A DNA stretch of 64,000 nucleotides from HKCCE3408 sp038530555 (GCA_038530555.1 JBCBCN010000006.1:62001-126000); one strand, 5' to 3'; shown: positions 40,282-49,185, counted from the stretch's first letter. The notes: generated from the letters alone by a model not told the origin. Numbers and translations: made by a program.

Positions 40282-41165
40282 GCCGCTGCGCCTTCTTGCC
40301 GCTGAGCCTCACCGCCGAGCGTGGGCTGACCACGGCTAAGACGCCGGGTCAAACGGCCCAGCACGATCTCGGAGACGCGCGTGAAGGCCAGGTAGAATAC
40401 CAGCAGACCGAGAAAATACCAAAGCCGCCAATCGGGATGCGGATAGGCAAACGTCGTGTTGCGAGAGCCGCCAAGCTCCCGCGCCCAATAGACCACGTCC
40501 TCAATGCCTAGAAGGAACAGCAGCGGCGTTGCTTTGATCAGGATCAGCCAGACATTGCTGAGCCCCGGCAGGGCGTAGATCCACATTTGCGGCACTAGAA
40601 CGCGCCAGAAGGTTTGCCTCCGGCTCAAGCCGTAGGCTTCGGCGGTTTCAAGCTGCGCGCGCGGCACGGCCTGCATTGCGCCGTAAAGAACATTGGCCGC
40701 GAAGGCTCCGAAAACCAGCGCGAAGGTAAAGACGGCCAGGCCAAAGTTATAGCCCTCATGCACCCATTGCGGCGCGCGCGAGGGCGGCGTTCGGGCCTCG
40801 TCGCAGACGATGAAATTGGCGCCCTGACGGATCGGCTCGGTCCAGTCGGGACAGCGCAGAATGTGCATCAAGTATTCGATGCCTTGATCCAGCACGATCA
40901 CAAAAAAGAGAAAAAAGGCGATGTCGGGGATGCCGCGCACCATCGAGGTGTAGAGCTTGCCCAACCATCTGATTGGGGCCACCTCGCTGCGCGCCGCACT
41001 TGCGGCGGCAAAGCCAAAGGCCAGCGCGGTAGGTGCGGCGACGGCCAAAAGCGCGAAGACCGTCAGAAAGCTCTGATAGAACAGCAGATGCACGCCATTG
41101 GTCAGGTAACATGCGAACCAACGGGTGGTCTCAAGCAGAGAGGGTTCGGCGCAAAACTCGAACAT
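40278..41165 (-). CDS. amino-acid-type ABC transporter permease (HisQ-like)
   Basis: A 295-residue permease. The N-terminal segments are LLFYQSFLTVFALLAVAAPT and IAFFLFFVIVLDQGIEYLMH. A periplasmic loop with the cysteine-containing FIVCDEARTPPSRA lies between segments, and the EAA loop is AVPRAQLETAEAYGLSRRQT. ATG 41165 (MFEFCAEPSLL) is chosen over a longer frame because it follows GGAAGG and gives the standard length. The extended periplasmic loop of roughly 40 residues between segments 3 and 4 is longer than in typical HisQ and may contact the binding protein. Confidence 0.88.
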   Translation of the reverse strand: MFEFCAEPSLLETTRWFACYLTNGVHLLFYQSFLTVFALLAVAAPTALAFGFAAASAARSEVAPIRWLGKLYTSMVRGIPDIAFFLFFVIVLDQGIEYLMHILRCPDWTEPIRQGANFIVCDEARTPPSRAPQWVHEGYNFGLAVFTFALVFGAFAANVLYGAMQAVPRAQLETAEAYGLSRRQTFWRVLVPQMWIYALPGLSNVWLILIKATPLLFLLGIEDVVYWARELGGSRNTTFAYPHPDWRLWYFLGLLVFYLAFTRVSEIVLGRLTRRLSRGQPTLGGEAQRQEGAAA

Positions 41166-41242
41166 GGGGGCCTTCCGCTCTGTGGCGTGAAGGGGTGCAG
41201 GTCCGCACCCGGGCACAAGGCCGGGGCGCGGACCTGACTGGA

Positions 41243-41971
41243 TCAGTAGCCGCCGGCCTCTTCGCCGAACCATTCGGTGATCAGCGCGTTGAGCGTGCCG
41301 TCCTCTTTCATCGAGGTAATGGCCGCGTCAAAGGCCGCGCGCAGCTCGGCATCGGTCTCCCGGATGCCCATGCCGACACCACCGCCCAGCGGCACCGGGT
41401 CGCCCACGATCATCAGATCCGCGTCATCGGCGGCGATGCCCAGCAGGAACTCATTGTCGGCGAAAACCGCGTCGGCCTCACCGTTGCGGACGGCGGCGAC
41501 GGTCTCATCGGGCGTCGCGAATTCGAGCAAGGTCGCGCCGGTCTCGGCGATATAGCCGGACTGGATCGTGTTGGTCTGCGCCGCGATCACACCACCTTCG
41601 AGGTCTGCATCCTCAGACATTGCGGCGAACAGCGAGGGCGCGGGCGGGATGTAGTCTTGCGTGAAATCAATCACTTCGTCGCGCTCATCGGTGATCGACA
41701 TGCCCGCAATGATGACGTCGTAATTGCCCGAGGTCAGGTTCGGAATGATCGAGTCCCACTCATTCGTCACCCATTCGCAGGTCAGCTCGGCTCGGGAGCA
41801 GAGCTCATCGCCCAGGGCACGCTCGAAGCCGTCGATCTCCCCGTTGTCGTTGATGAAGTTGTAGGGAGGGTAGGCGCCCTCGGTGCCCAAACGTACAACG
41901 GAATGGCCGTCGGCCCAAACCGCGCCGGCGGCCATCGTTAGGGCCAGGGTGGTGAGTGTGAGTGATTTCAT
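41243..41971 (-). CDS. amino-acid-type ABC transporter substrate-binding protein
   Basis: A 242-residue periplasmic binding protein. A signal peptide (MKSLTLTTLALTMAAGAVWA) is followed by the family 3 pattern: LGTEGAYPPYNFINDNGEID, NEWDSIIPNLTSGNYDVIIA, MSITDERDEVIDFTQDYI and the Asp in ADAVFADNE. The predicted mature protein is acidic, which often accompanies basic ligands. It supplies ligand to the two permeases. The gene order is ATPase, binding protein, permease, permease on the minus strand. Confidence 0.93.
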   Translation of the reverse strand: MKSLTLTTLALTMAAGAVWADGHSVVRLGTEGAYPPYNFINDNGEIDGFERALGDELCSRAELTCEWVTNEWDSIIPNLTSGNYDVIIAGMSITDERDEVIDFTQDYIPPAPSLFAAMSEDADLEGGVIAAQTNTIQSGYIAETGATLLEFATPDETVAAVRNGEADAVFADNEFLLGIAADDADLMIVGDPVPLGGGVGMGIRETDAELRAAFDAAITSMKEDGTLNALITEWFGEEAGGY

Positions 41972-42003
41972 TTGAAGGGTCTCCTTGGTTGAGTGTGTCC
42001 GTC

Positions 42004-42789
42004 TCAGGCCGCCGTTTCCAGCCTGAGGAATTGTTTGAGCCGCGTGCTTTGCGGCTTGGTGAAAAGCGTCTCCGGCGGGCCCTCTTCTTCGATCCGGCCT
42101 TGGTGGAGAAAGATGACATGGCTCGATACATCGCGGGCCATCGCCATATCATGGGTAACGAGGATCATCGTACGGCCTTCGGCTGCCAGCCCCTTGATCA
42201 CTTGCACCACTTCTTGCTCAAGCTCAGGGTCAAGCGCCGAAGTCGGTTCATCGAACAAAAGTGCGCGCGGCTCCATGCACAGCGCACGGGCGATGGCGGC
42301 GCGCTGTTGCTGACCGCCCGAAAGCTGCGCGGGCCAGGCCTCGGCCTTGTCACCGATCCCAACCTTGGCGAGCAGCGCACGGGCTCGATCCTCCACCTCG
42401 GCGCGATCCTGGCCCAGCACCGTGACCGGCGCCTCCATGACGTTTTGCAGCACGCTCATATGCGACCAGAGATTGAACTGCTGAAACACCATCGACAGAT
42501 TGGTGCGAATGCGCCGGACCTGATCCATGTTCGCCGGACGTCGCGCCTCGCCGCTGCCGCGCCAGGCCACCAGCTCACCCTGAAAGCGGATCTCGCCCGC
42601 CTGGCTCGTCTCCAGCAGGTTGGCGCAGCGCAGAAGCGTGGATTTGCCAGACCCCGATGAGCCGATGAGAGACACGACCTCTCCCGGGCGGGCGGTCAGA
42701 TCGACCCCGCGCAACACGTCCAACGGCCCAAAGCTCTTGTGCAGGCCGGTGATTTCCAAGACCGGCGCTGTCGGATCGGTCAAAGCCAT
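42004..42789 (-). CDS. amino-acid-type ABC transporter ATP-binding protein (HisP/GlnQ-like)
   Basis: A 261-residue ATPase. Walker A is GSSGSGKST, Q-loop MVFQQFNLWSHMSV, signature LSGGQQQRAAIARAL and Walker B ALLFDEPTSALD, then the switch His in LVTHDMAMARD. The length and the HIFLHQGRIEEEGPP tail match the HisP/GlnQ group. It is the first gene of the minus-strand transporter/amine operon, 77 bases behind the PhnD-like gene. In related loci the same ATPase type serves polar amino acids and opines, so the ligand is not fixed by this gene. Confidence 0.94.
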   Translation of the reverse strand: MALTDPTAPVLEITGLHKSFGPLDVLRGVDLTARPGEVVSLIGSSGSGKSTLLRCANLLETSQAGEIRFQGELVAWRGSGEARRPANMDQVRRIRTNLSMVFQQFNLWSHMSVLQNVMEAPVTVLGQDRAEVEDRARALLAKVGIGDKAEAWPAQLSGGQQQRAAIARALCMEPRALLFDEPTSALDPELEQEVVQVIKGLAAEGRTMILVTHDMAMARDVSSHVIFLHQGRIEEEGPPETLFTKPQSTRLKQFLRLETAA

Positions 42790-42866
42790 CCCCTTGCAGA
42801 AACCAATAAGCAGAATGCCAGTTCTGCGTCGGGAGGCAACAAAAGATACGGGGAAATCTTGCGCGG

Positions 42867-43613
42867 TTAGCGAAGTTCCGCGACGTCCTGGGGCGCTGGC
42901 GGCTGACCCATGGCCAGGTAGGCCGCCGGATCGACCTCGGCGATGCCGCGCAGGTTCAGCGCCTCTTTGGTCGCGGCCGAAAGGCTTTCTACTGCTGCGA
43001 ACAGCGCCTGGGCCATGGCTTGGGCAGGCAGATCCTGGCGCGTGATATAGGGCAGCATCGGTTTGGGCGGCGTCGCGTCCAACACAACTAAATCTGCTGC
43101 AAACGCATCGTAGCGACGCAAAAAATGCCAGCTCTGCGCATCGATGGCGGCAAAATCGGCGCGGCCTTCGGTAATCGCGCGGGCCGAGGCGATATGGCTG
43201 CCCGAGGCCAGGATGCTTGCGGGTTCGATGCCGCGCGCGCGGATCCAGTCATAGGCCGCCGCCCAGCCTGACTGGCTCAGCCCGTCATTAATCGCCAGCC
43301 TCGGACTATCGTGCAGGGCCTCGCGCGCCGCGACGATGACGCTGTAAGTATGACCTGCCGGGCAGTCTATCCCATATTCGGGCGCTGCGATTACGCTCAC
43401 CCGGCCATGCAACTTGGCGCGATAGGGCAGGGAGCAACTTTGCGAGAAGACCAAATCTGGGTCCAACCAATCAGCCCAGGGATCGCCGCTCCGCGTCAGC
43501 GCATCCGGAGCAGCAAGCTCCCGCGCCCGCAGGCGGTCTCGGATGGCGCGCCAAAAGGCATCGGTTTGGTCATGAGTTTCTGGCCTATCGTACATCGGCA
43601 AAGACGCGATCAT
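42867..43613 (-). CDS. PhnD-like periplasmic-binding-fold protein, no signal peptide
   Basis: A 248-residue protein of the phosphate/phosphonate binding-protein (PhnD) fold: ASLPMYDRPETHDQTDAFWR, WADWLDPDLVFSQSCSLPYR, SGSHIASARAITEGRADFAA and IDAQSWHFLRR. It starts MIASLPMYDRP without a signal sequence, so it appears cytoplasmic. No phosphonate permease or ATPase is adjacent. It may be a ligand-sensing protein rather than a transporter component. Eight bases separate it from the TerB gene on the same strand. Confidence 0.78.
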   Translation of the reverse strand: MIASLPMYDRPETHDQTDAFWRAIRDRLRARELAAPDALTRSGDPWADWLDPDLVFSQSCSLPYRAKLHGRVSVIAAPEYGIDCPAGHTYSVIVAAREALHDSPRLAINDGLSQSGWAAAYDWIRARGIEPASILASGSHIASARAITEGRADFAAIDAQSWHFLRRYDAFAADLVVLDATPPKPMLPYITRQDLPAQAMAQALFAAVESLSAATKEALNLRGIAEVDPAAYLAMGQPPAPQDVAELR

Positions 43614-43620
43614 CGTGCCC

Positions 43621-44067
43621 TCACGCCCGGTTGCGCGCCTCGACCCGCTGACGCGCCAGATTGCTGTCGCGGTCGTTCACACCCAGCATCGGCGCGACCA
43701 TGCGCAGGAGGCTATCCTCCTCGCTGTCGCGCACGCCATCGGCCAGGACCACGTCCCAGAGCGCCTCGATCACCGCTTCGCGATCCTCATAGGCGACCCC
43801 GTCCTTGATCGCGCGGGTAAAGCGCACCGTATCGGGTGCCTCCGCCTCAAGCGCTTCGGCCTGGGCGCGAAGCTCGGCCGCTCCGGAAACATCCAGACCA
43901 TGCCGCTTGGCCAACACCTGGTCGATCTGGTCGATTTCCTCGGCGTCATAGGCTCCATCGGCCCGCGCGATGCGCACCAAGAGCGCCGCAAGTGCCAGGC
44001 GCGCATCGGGATCGGGTAGGATTTCAGGTTTGGGCGCGGTCAGGCGGCGCAGTAGGTCAGCAAACAT
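43621..44067 (-). CDS. TerB-like protein
   Basis: A 148-residue helical protein of the TerB/DjlA-associated domain family. Repeated acidic loops (RIARADGAYDAEEIDQIDQV in the first half and DVVLADGVRDSEEDSLLRMV in the second) are those that coordinate metal in TerB of tellurite-resistance operons. It is a single domain with no DnaJ part. No other ter genes are present, so tellurite resistance should not be assumed. It lies between PhnD-like and PhzF-like genes, likely co-transcribed. Confidence 0.85.
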   Translation of the reverse strand: MFADLLRRLTAPKPEILPDPDARLALAALLVRIARADGAYDAEEIDQIDQVLAKRHGLDVSGAAELRAQAEALEAEAPDTVRFTRAIKDGVAYEDREAVIEALWDVVLADGVRDSEEDSLLRMVAPMLGVNDRDSNLARQRVEARNRA

Positions 44068-44085
44068 GATCGCGATATAGGCGGC

Positions 44086-44970
44086 TCAGGCCGGTGGCGC
44101 AATCTGTCCGCGCGCGACCTGCACGGCGCTTCCGGCCACGCGCACGTCGTCGATCTGGCCGCCCTTCACGTCGACCGAAAGCTCCAGGTGGCTCAACCGG
44201 CCCATGTCACGGCCCTGGCAGAGGCGAAATGTGGTTGTGCCGTCGCTTAACTCGCCATTGGCCAGGAGTTGCGCAGACAGGAGCGCGGTTGCCGAACCGG
44301 TTGCCGGATCCTCTCCGATCGCGCCGGGCGAGAACATGCGGGCTTCGAAATCCGCTGCTTCGCCAGGTGTATAAAGATAAACTGAGCCGGTTCCCGCAAC
44401 CTCCGCCAGCCGCGCCCAGCCCGGGCCCGGCGCCGACCGGCTCAGCGTGGCGCGGTCGGCAAGCTGGATATGCACGAAAGGATGCCCGCCCGTGGTGATA
44501 TGGGCGCGATGGGGGCCAAGATCCGCAGCCGTGAGGCCGACGGCCTGGGCGATCTCGTCCCGGTCCAGCGGCAGGTCCCGCACCCCTGGGCTGATCGGCG
44601 CCACGAATTCGGCGCGTACGTCCCCGCCTTCCCGCGTCACCTGCACCGGCGTCGGTCCGGCCACCTCTTCGAGCGTGATCACCTGCGCGCCCTTAACGTC
44701 GCCCGCCAGATGCACAGCACAGCCCACTGTCGGGTGCCCCGCAAAAGGCATCTCGTGCTCGGGCGTGAATATCCGCACCGCGACGCGCGTCTCACCCTCC
44801 GCCACTGGCCCTTGTGGGGCCGTGATGAAGATTGTCTCGGACAGATTGAACTCGCGCGCTATGGCCTGCATCTGCGCGGTGCTCAGGTCGTCGGCCGCCT
44901 CGACCACAGCCAGCGGATTGCCCGCGTAGGGCGTATCGGTGAAAACGTCGTATATGTAATAGGTCAGCAT
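44086..44970 (-). CDS. PhzF family isomerase/epimerase-like protein
   Basis: A 294-residue protein of the PhzF/diaminopimelate-epimerase fold: YYIYDVFTDTPYAGNPLAVV at the start with the Asn of the PhzF site, the acidic residue in NLSETIFITAP, RIFTPEHEMPFAGHPTVG and GEDPATGSATA near the C-terminus. The absence of phenazine genes means this is one of the many uncharacterised PhzF-like proteins. ATG 44970 is preferred over an in-frame GTG three codons upstream, since MLTYYIYDVF is the normal start. Confidence 0.87.
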   Translation of the reverse strand: MLTYYIYDVFTDTPYAGNPLAVVEAADDLSTAQMQAIAREFNLSETIFITAPQGPVAEGETRVAVRIFTPEHEMPFAGHPTVGCAVHLAGDVKGAQVITLEEVAGPTPVQVTREGGDVRAEFVAPISPGVRDLPLDRDEIAQAVGLTAADLGPHRAHITTGGHPFVHIQLADRATLSRSAPGPGWARLAEVAGTGSVYLYTPGEAADFEARMFSPGAIGEDPATGSATALLSAQLLANGELSDGTTTFRLCQGRDMGRLSHLELSVDVKGGQIDDVRVAGSAVQVARGQIAPPA

Positions 44971-45039
44971 GGCTTGCACCTATCACGAAGCCCGCGCGCC
45001 GTCTCAAGACGATCGGTGATCATGCCCATCACGCGCAGT

Positions 45040-45061
45040 CTTCATTTTTCCGAAAATACTC
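45040..45061 (-). repeat. 3'-flanking repeat copy, minus orientation
   Basis: On the minus strand this reads GAGTATTTTCGGAAAAATGA then AG, nearly identical to the copy at 6498-6522. It lies 50 bases behind the pyrG stop in the direction of pyrG transcription. No strong hairpin accompanies this copy. Related elements are at 6498, 16058, 25674 and 62008. Confidence 0.6.
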
Positions 45062-45110
45062 ACAAACCCGCGCATTGCCCCAGGCGCTTCGGTCCCCAAA
45101 CCGCCCGGCG

Positions 45111-46757
45111 TCAGACCAGCCGCGAGTTCTCCTTTGCCGCCCGCACGAAATCCCGGAACAGCGGATGCGGCGCAAAGGGTTTTGACTTAAGCTCAGGGTG
45201 GAATTGCACGCCGATGAACCAGGGATGGTCCTTCACTTCGACGATCTCTGGCAGTTTGCCGTCGGGCGACAGGCCGGAGAACACGAGCCCCTGTTTTTCC
45301 AGTGCTTCGCGGTACTTGATGTCAACCTCATAGCGGTGGCGGTGACGCTCTTCGATGGCGAGATTGCCGTAGACCTCGGCCACTTTGCTATCCTCGCTCA
45401 GCACCGCGTCATAGGCGCCAAGGCGCATCGTGCCGCCCTTGGCGTCCGTCTTTTTGCGCGTCACTTTCGCGTTGCCCTGCACCCATTCCTTGAGGTGATA
45501 TACCACAGGCTCGAAACGCTTTTGCCCGGCCTCGTGGTCGAATTCCTCTGAGCCGGCATCGGGCAGATCGGCCAGATGCCGCGCCGCTTCGATGACCGCC
45601 ATCTGCATTCCCAAACAAATTCCCAAATAAGGCACGCCGCGCGTTCGTGCGAACTCAGCGGCGCGAATCTTACCCTCAGTACCGCGTTCGCCAAAGCCAC
45701 CCGGGACGAGGATTGCGTGAAAACCTTCGAGATATGGTGCCGGATCCTCACGCTCAAAAATCTCGGCGTCGATCCAGTTCATCTTGACGCGCACCCGGTT
45801 TGCCATGCCGCCGTGGGTCAGGGCCTCGGCGATGGATTTATAGGCGTCTTCAAGCTGGGTGTACTTGCCGACGACTGCCACGCGCACTTCGCCCTCGGGG
45901 TTGGCCACGCGGTCGGCGACGTCTTCCCAGACCCGCAGGTCGGGTTTGGGCGCCGGGCTGATGCGGAAAGCGTCAAGCACCGCCTGATCGAGACCTTCAC
46001 GGTGATAGGCTAGGGGCGCGTTGTAGATCGAGGACAGGTCCTGTGCTGCAATCACGCTGTCGGGGCGGACATTGCAAAACAGCGCCAGCTTCTCGCGCTC
46101 TTTCTCCGGGATCGGTCCCTCGGAGCGGCAGACCAAGATATCGGGCGCCAGACCTATTGAGCGGAGCTCTTTGACCGAGTGCTGCGTCGGTTTGGTCTTC
46201 AGCTCGCCGGAGGCCTTGATGAAGGGCAGCAGAGTGAGATGCATGAAAATGCAATCGCCGCGCGGCTTTTCCTGGCTGAACTGCCGGATCGCCTCAAAAA
46301 ATGGCAGGCCCTCGATGTCGCCCACCGTGCCGCCGATCTCGCAGAGCATAAAATCCACTTCATCCTCGCCGATCCGGATGAAGTCTTTGATCTCATTTGT
46401 CACATGCGGGATCACCTGGATCGTTTTGCCCAAATAGTCTCCGCGCCGTTCCTTCTCCAGAACGTTGGAATAGATGCGCCCCGACGAGATGCTGTCCGTA
46501 GCCCGAGCGGCGACCCCAGTGAAGCGCTCGTAATGGCCCAGGTCGAGGTCGGTCTCGGCGCCGTCATCGGTCACGAAAACCTCTCCATGCTCGAAGGGCG
46601 ACATCGTGCCGGGATCGACATTGAGATAGGGGTCGAGCTTGCGCAGGCGGACAGTATATCCGCGGGCCTGTAAAAGCGCGCCCAAAGCCGCCGATGCCAG
46701 GCCCTTGCCGAGCGAGGATACAACCCCGCCGGTGATGAAAATAAAGCGCGCAGCCAT
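45111..46757 (-). CDS. pyrG: CTP synthase (glutamine hydrolysing)
   Basis: Converts UTP, glutamine and ATP to CTP, the last step of pyrimidine nucleotide synthesis. The 548-residue product is full length. The amidoligase domain opens with RFIFITGGVVSSLGKGLASA (P-loop) and contains SPFEHGEVFVTDDGAETDLD. The amidotransferase domain has the nucleophile cysteine in YLGICLGMQMAVIEA and the His-Glu pair in GVQFHPELKSKPF. It is about 155 bases from the secG stop on the same strand, so co-transcription is possible. It is followed by a repeat element on its 3' side. Confidence 0.97.
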   Translation of the reverse strand: MAARFIFITGGVVSSLGKGLASAALGALLQARGYTVRLRKLDPYLNVDPGTMSPFEHGEVFVTDDGAETDLDLGHYERFTGVAARATDSISSGRIYSNVLEKERRGDYLGKTIQVIPHVTNEIKDFIRIGEDEVDFMLCEIGGTVGDIEGLPFFEAIRQFSQEKPRGDCIFMHLTLLPFIKASGELKTKPTQHSVKELRSIGLAPDILVCRSEGPIPEKEREKLALFCNVRPDSVIAAQDLSSIYNAPLAYHREGLDQAVLDAFRISPAPKPDLRVWEDVADRVANPEGEVRVAVVGKYTQLEDAYKSIAEALTHGGMANRVRVKMNWIDAEIFEREDPAPYLEGFHAILVPGGFGERGTEGKIRAAEFARTRGVPYLGICLGMQMAVIEAARHLADLPDAGSEEFDHEAGQKRFEPVVYHLKEWVQGNAKVTRKKTDAKGGTMRLGAYDAVLSEDSKVAEVYGNLAIEERHRHRYEVDIKYREALEKQGLVFSGLSPDGKLPEIVEVKDHPWFIGVQFHPELKSKPFAPHPLFRDFVRAAKENSRLV

Positions 46758-46913
46758 CTATAGGGTCCCCGTGTTCCGGCCATCAAAGCGGCCGAGCATC
46801 AATCTCCACGGGAATTAACAATAGCAGGATTCGCGGAGGCGCCGCAAGCAATGACGCAATATACGGTGAGCCCAAAAGACCGTGCCTCAAGATTTATGGT
46901 TTTTCAGCAGCGA

Positions 46914-47294
46914 TCACTGATCCGCGCGAGGCGGTGCGAGCGGGCCGTCACTGGTCGAGGGTGGCAACAGATCCGCGCCCGACGGCGGCAATAGTGCGTC
47001 GCCGCTCTCCTCGCCCTCGGCGGCTGGGGGCAGCAACTCGCCACCGAATTGATCGACGACCGAAGACCCGGCCGAGTTCTGCGCTGCGATGATTGTCAAC
47101 GTGATCGACGTCGCCAAAAACGCGATCGCAAAAGCCCAGGTCAGCTTGCCCAAAGCGGTCGCCGCTTGACGGCCTGTCATCACACCGCTGCCACCGCCCA
47201 TTCCCAATCCACCGCCTTCGGACCGCTGCAACAACACCACCCCAATTAGGCAGATTGCAAAGATCAGATGGATGACGAGGACGATGTTTTCCAT
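46914..47294 (-). CDS. secG: preprotein translocase subunit SecG
   Basis: Third core subunit of the SecYEG channel in the inner membrane. The 126-residue product has two membrane helices (IVLVIHLIFAICLIGVVLLQ and FAIAFLATSITLTIIAAQNS) around the conserved RSEGGGLGMGGGSGVMTGRQ loop. The C-terminal ~50 residues are a proline- and acid-rich tail (GDALLPPSGADLLPPSTSDG), longer than in enterobacterial SecG but usual in this order. ATG 47294 (MENIVLVIH) is the family start; the longer frame lacks support. It complements yajC-secDF at the start of the window. Confidence 0.95.
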   Translation of the reverse strand: MENIVLVIHLIFAICLIGVVLLQRSEGGGLGMGGGSGVMTGRQAATALGKLTWAFAIAFLATSITLTIIAAQNSAGSSVVDQFGGELLPPAAEGEESGDALLPPSGADLLPPSTSDGPLAPPRADQ

Positions 47295-47386
47295 ACGTGA
47301 CAGACTCGGCTTTCTTAACTTTGACGGGTATCTATGAGATGCGACTGGACGCCGCAAGACCCGTTTCGGCTACAACTATACGCTGA

Positions 47387-47440
47387 TTATTGTTTTCATG
47401 TGTAAATATTTTGCTATTGGCAACAAATTACTGTTTTCAT
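47387..47440. promoter_or_regulatory. pair of 13-base direct repeats in the secG-purA divergent gap
   Basis: TTATTGTTTTCAT (47387-47399) and TTACTGTTTTCAT (47428-47440) are direct repeats 41 bases apart in a locally A+T-rich stretch. The region lies between the divergent secG and purA genes and must carry both promoters. Four helical turns of spacing fits a looped or tandem regulator site. No known regulator is recognised. Confidence 0.45.
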
Positions 47441-47563
47441 TGACTTAAAACGTCTGGTGCCGTCTCAAAACCCCTCGAGTCACAAGCTTTTGAAAAAGGC
47501 GCTTTCGCCGCTCTGGCGCGACTTATATACCGACGCCGTTTGGGGATCAGCGGAGCCTAGCTT

Positions 47564-48859
47564 ATGGCCAATGTCGTTGTGGTCGGCGCCCAGTGGGGTG
47601 ACGAGGGAAAGGGCAAAATCGTCGATTGGCTCAGTGAGCGGGCCGATGTCGTCGCCCGCTTCCAGGGCGGCCATAACGCGGGCCATACCTTGGTGATCGA
47701 TGGCAAGACATACAAGCTTAACGCGCTGCCCTCGGGTGTGGTGCGTGGCGGCAAGCTCAGTATCATTGGCAATGGCGTGGTCCTCGATCCCTGGCATTTG
47801 ATCGACGAGATCGCGCGTATCCGCGAAGACGGCGTGAATGTGTCGCCGAAAAATCTCCTCATCGCCGAGAACACACCGCTCATCCTGCCGATCCATGGAG
47901 AGCTCGACCGCGCGCGGGAGCAGGCTGCGCAACGCGGCACCAAGATCGGCACGACTGGTCGGGGTATCGGCCCTGCCTACGAGGATAAAGTCGGGCGTCG
48001 TTCGGTCCGGGTGGCGGATCTGGCCGATGCCGCAACGCTTGAGGCGCGCGTGGATCGCGCGCTTCAGCACCATGACCCGCTGCGCAGGGGCCTTGGGATC
48101 GCGCCCGTTGACCGTGACGCGCTGCTGTCCGCACTCAAAGAGATCGCGCCGCAAATCCTGCCCTATGCCGCACCGGTCTGGAAAGTGATGGGTGAGCAAC
48201 GCCGGGCCGGGAAACGCATTCTCTTCGAAGGCGCCCAGGGCGCGCTCCTGGATATTGATTTCGGCACATACCCCTTCGTGACGTCTTCGAACGTGATCGC
48301 CGGACAGGCAGCGACGGGCGTGGGCCTTGGACCCGGCGCAATCGATTACGTCTTGGGGATCGTGAAAGCCTACACAACCCGCGTAGGCGAAGGCCCGTTC
48401 CCAAGCGAGTTGGAAGATGCAGATGGTCAACGTCTTGGAGAGCGTGGCCGGGAGTTTGGCACCGTGACCGGGCGCAAGCGGCGCTGTGGCTGGTTCGATG
48501 CCGCCCTGGTTCGCCAAACCTGCGCCACCTCAGGTGTGAACGGCATCGCACTGACAAAGATGGACGTGCTCGATGGATTTGAGACCCTGAAAATCTGCAC
48601 GGGCTATGATCTTGACGGCAAAACGCTCGACTACCTGCCCATTGCCGCGGATGAGCAAGCGCGTTGTCGGCCGATTTATGAAGAGCTTCCGGGTTGGAGC
48701 GAAAGCACCGAAAGCGCCCGGTCCTGGGCGGAGCTTCCGGGCAATGCGGTCAAGTTCGTGCGTCGGATCGAAGAGTTGATCGCCTGCCCAGTGGCCCTAC
48801 TGTCCACCTCACCCGAACGCGACGATACGATCCTAGTGACGGATCCCTTCGCGGATTGA
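47564..48859 (+). CDS. purA: adenylosuccinate synthase
   Basis: Catalyses the GTP-dependent condensation of IMP and aspartate, the first committed step to AMP. The 431-residue product has the P-loop-like GAQWGDEGKGKIVDWLSE at 7-24 and GGHNAGHTLVIDGKTYKLNA with the catalytic His. Further motifs are GTTGRGIGPAYEDKVGRRSV, the nucleotide loop EGAQGALLDIDFGTYPFVTS, and GRKRRCGWFDAALVRQT. Length and motif order are canonical. It is followed by a small DUF2842 gene 22 bases downstream, probably in one message. Confidence 0.97.
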   Translation: MANVVVVGAQWGDEGKGKIVDWLSERADVVARFQGGHNAGHTLVIDGKTYKLNALPSGVVRGGKLSIIGNGVVLDPWHLIDEIARIREDGVNVSPKNLLIAENTPLILPIHGELDRAREQAAQRGTKIGTTGRGIGPAYEDKVGRRSVRVADLADAATLEARVDRALQHHDPLRRGLGIAPVDRDALLSALKEIAPQILPYAAPVWKVMGEQRRAGKRILFEGAQGALLDIDFGTYPFVTSSNVIAGQAATGVGLGPGAIDYVLGIVKAYTTRVGEGPFPSELEDADGQRLGERGREFGTVTGRKRRCGWFDAALVRQTCATSGVNGIALTKMDVLDGFETLKICTGYDLDGKTLDYLPIAADEQARCRPIYEELPGWSESTESARSWAELPGNAVKFVRRIEELIACPVALLSTSPERDDTILVTDPFAD

Positions 48860-48881
48860 GCATCAGGAAGAAAGGCCACCC

Positions 48882-49112
48882 ATGGCGCTGAGCTACAAAA
48901 CCCGCAAGCGCTTGTCTGTGCTGATCCTATTGGTCGGCCTGCCGCTTTACATAGCGGCGGCGTGGTTCTTGGTGAGCCTCTTTGAGCGGCCCGGGATCTT
49001 GCTGGAACTGGGCATCTACATTGCCCTGGGAATTCTGTGGGCAATCCCGTTTAAAGCCGTCTTCCTCGGGGTCGGCAAAGCGGATCCCGATGCGCCACCG
49101 GAAGAGGGCTGA
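48882..49112 (+). CDS. DUF2842 family small membrane protein
   Basis: A 76-residue inner-membrane protein with two helices (LSVLILLVGLPLYIAAAWFL and LLELGIYIALGILWAIPFKA), a basic N-terminus and an acidic C-terminal tail. This is the DUF2842 pattern found next to purA in many alphaproteobacteria. Function is unknown. AGGAAGAAAGG precedes the ATG. It ends 70 bases before the convergent acidic-protein gene. Confidence 0.85.
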   Translation: MALSYKTRKRLSVLILLVGLPLYIAAAWFLVSLFERPGILLELGIYIALGILWAIPFKAVFLGVGKADPDAPPEEG

Positions 49113-49185
49113 GACACTTTCGATTGCGCGACAGAAAAGGGGCCGCACGAAGGATCGGGCGGCCCGCAATTTAATTTAAGCAGAC

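Noticed and set aside
43621..44067. Tellurite resistance locus
   Set aside because: Only a single TerB-domain gene; no terC, terD, terZ or tehB neighbours.
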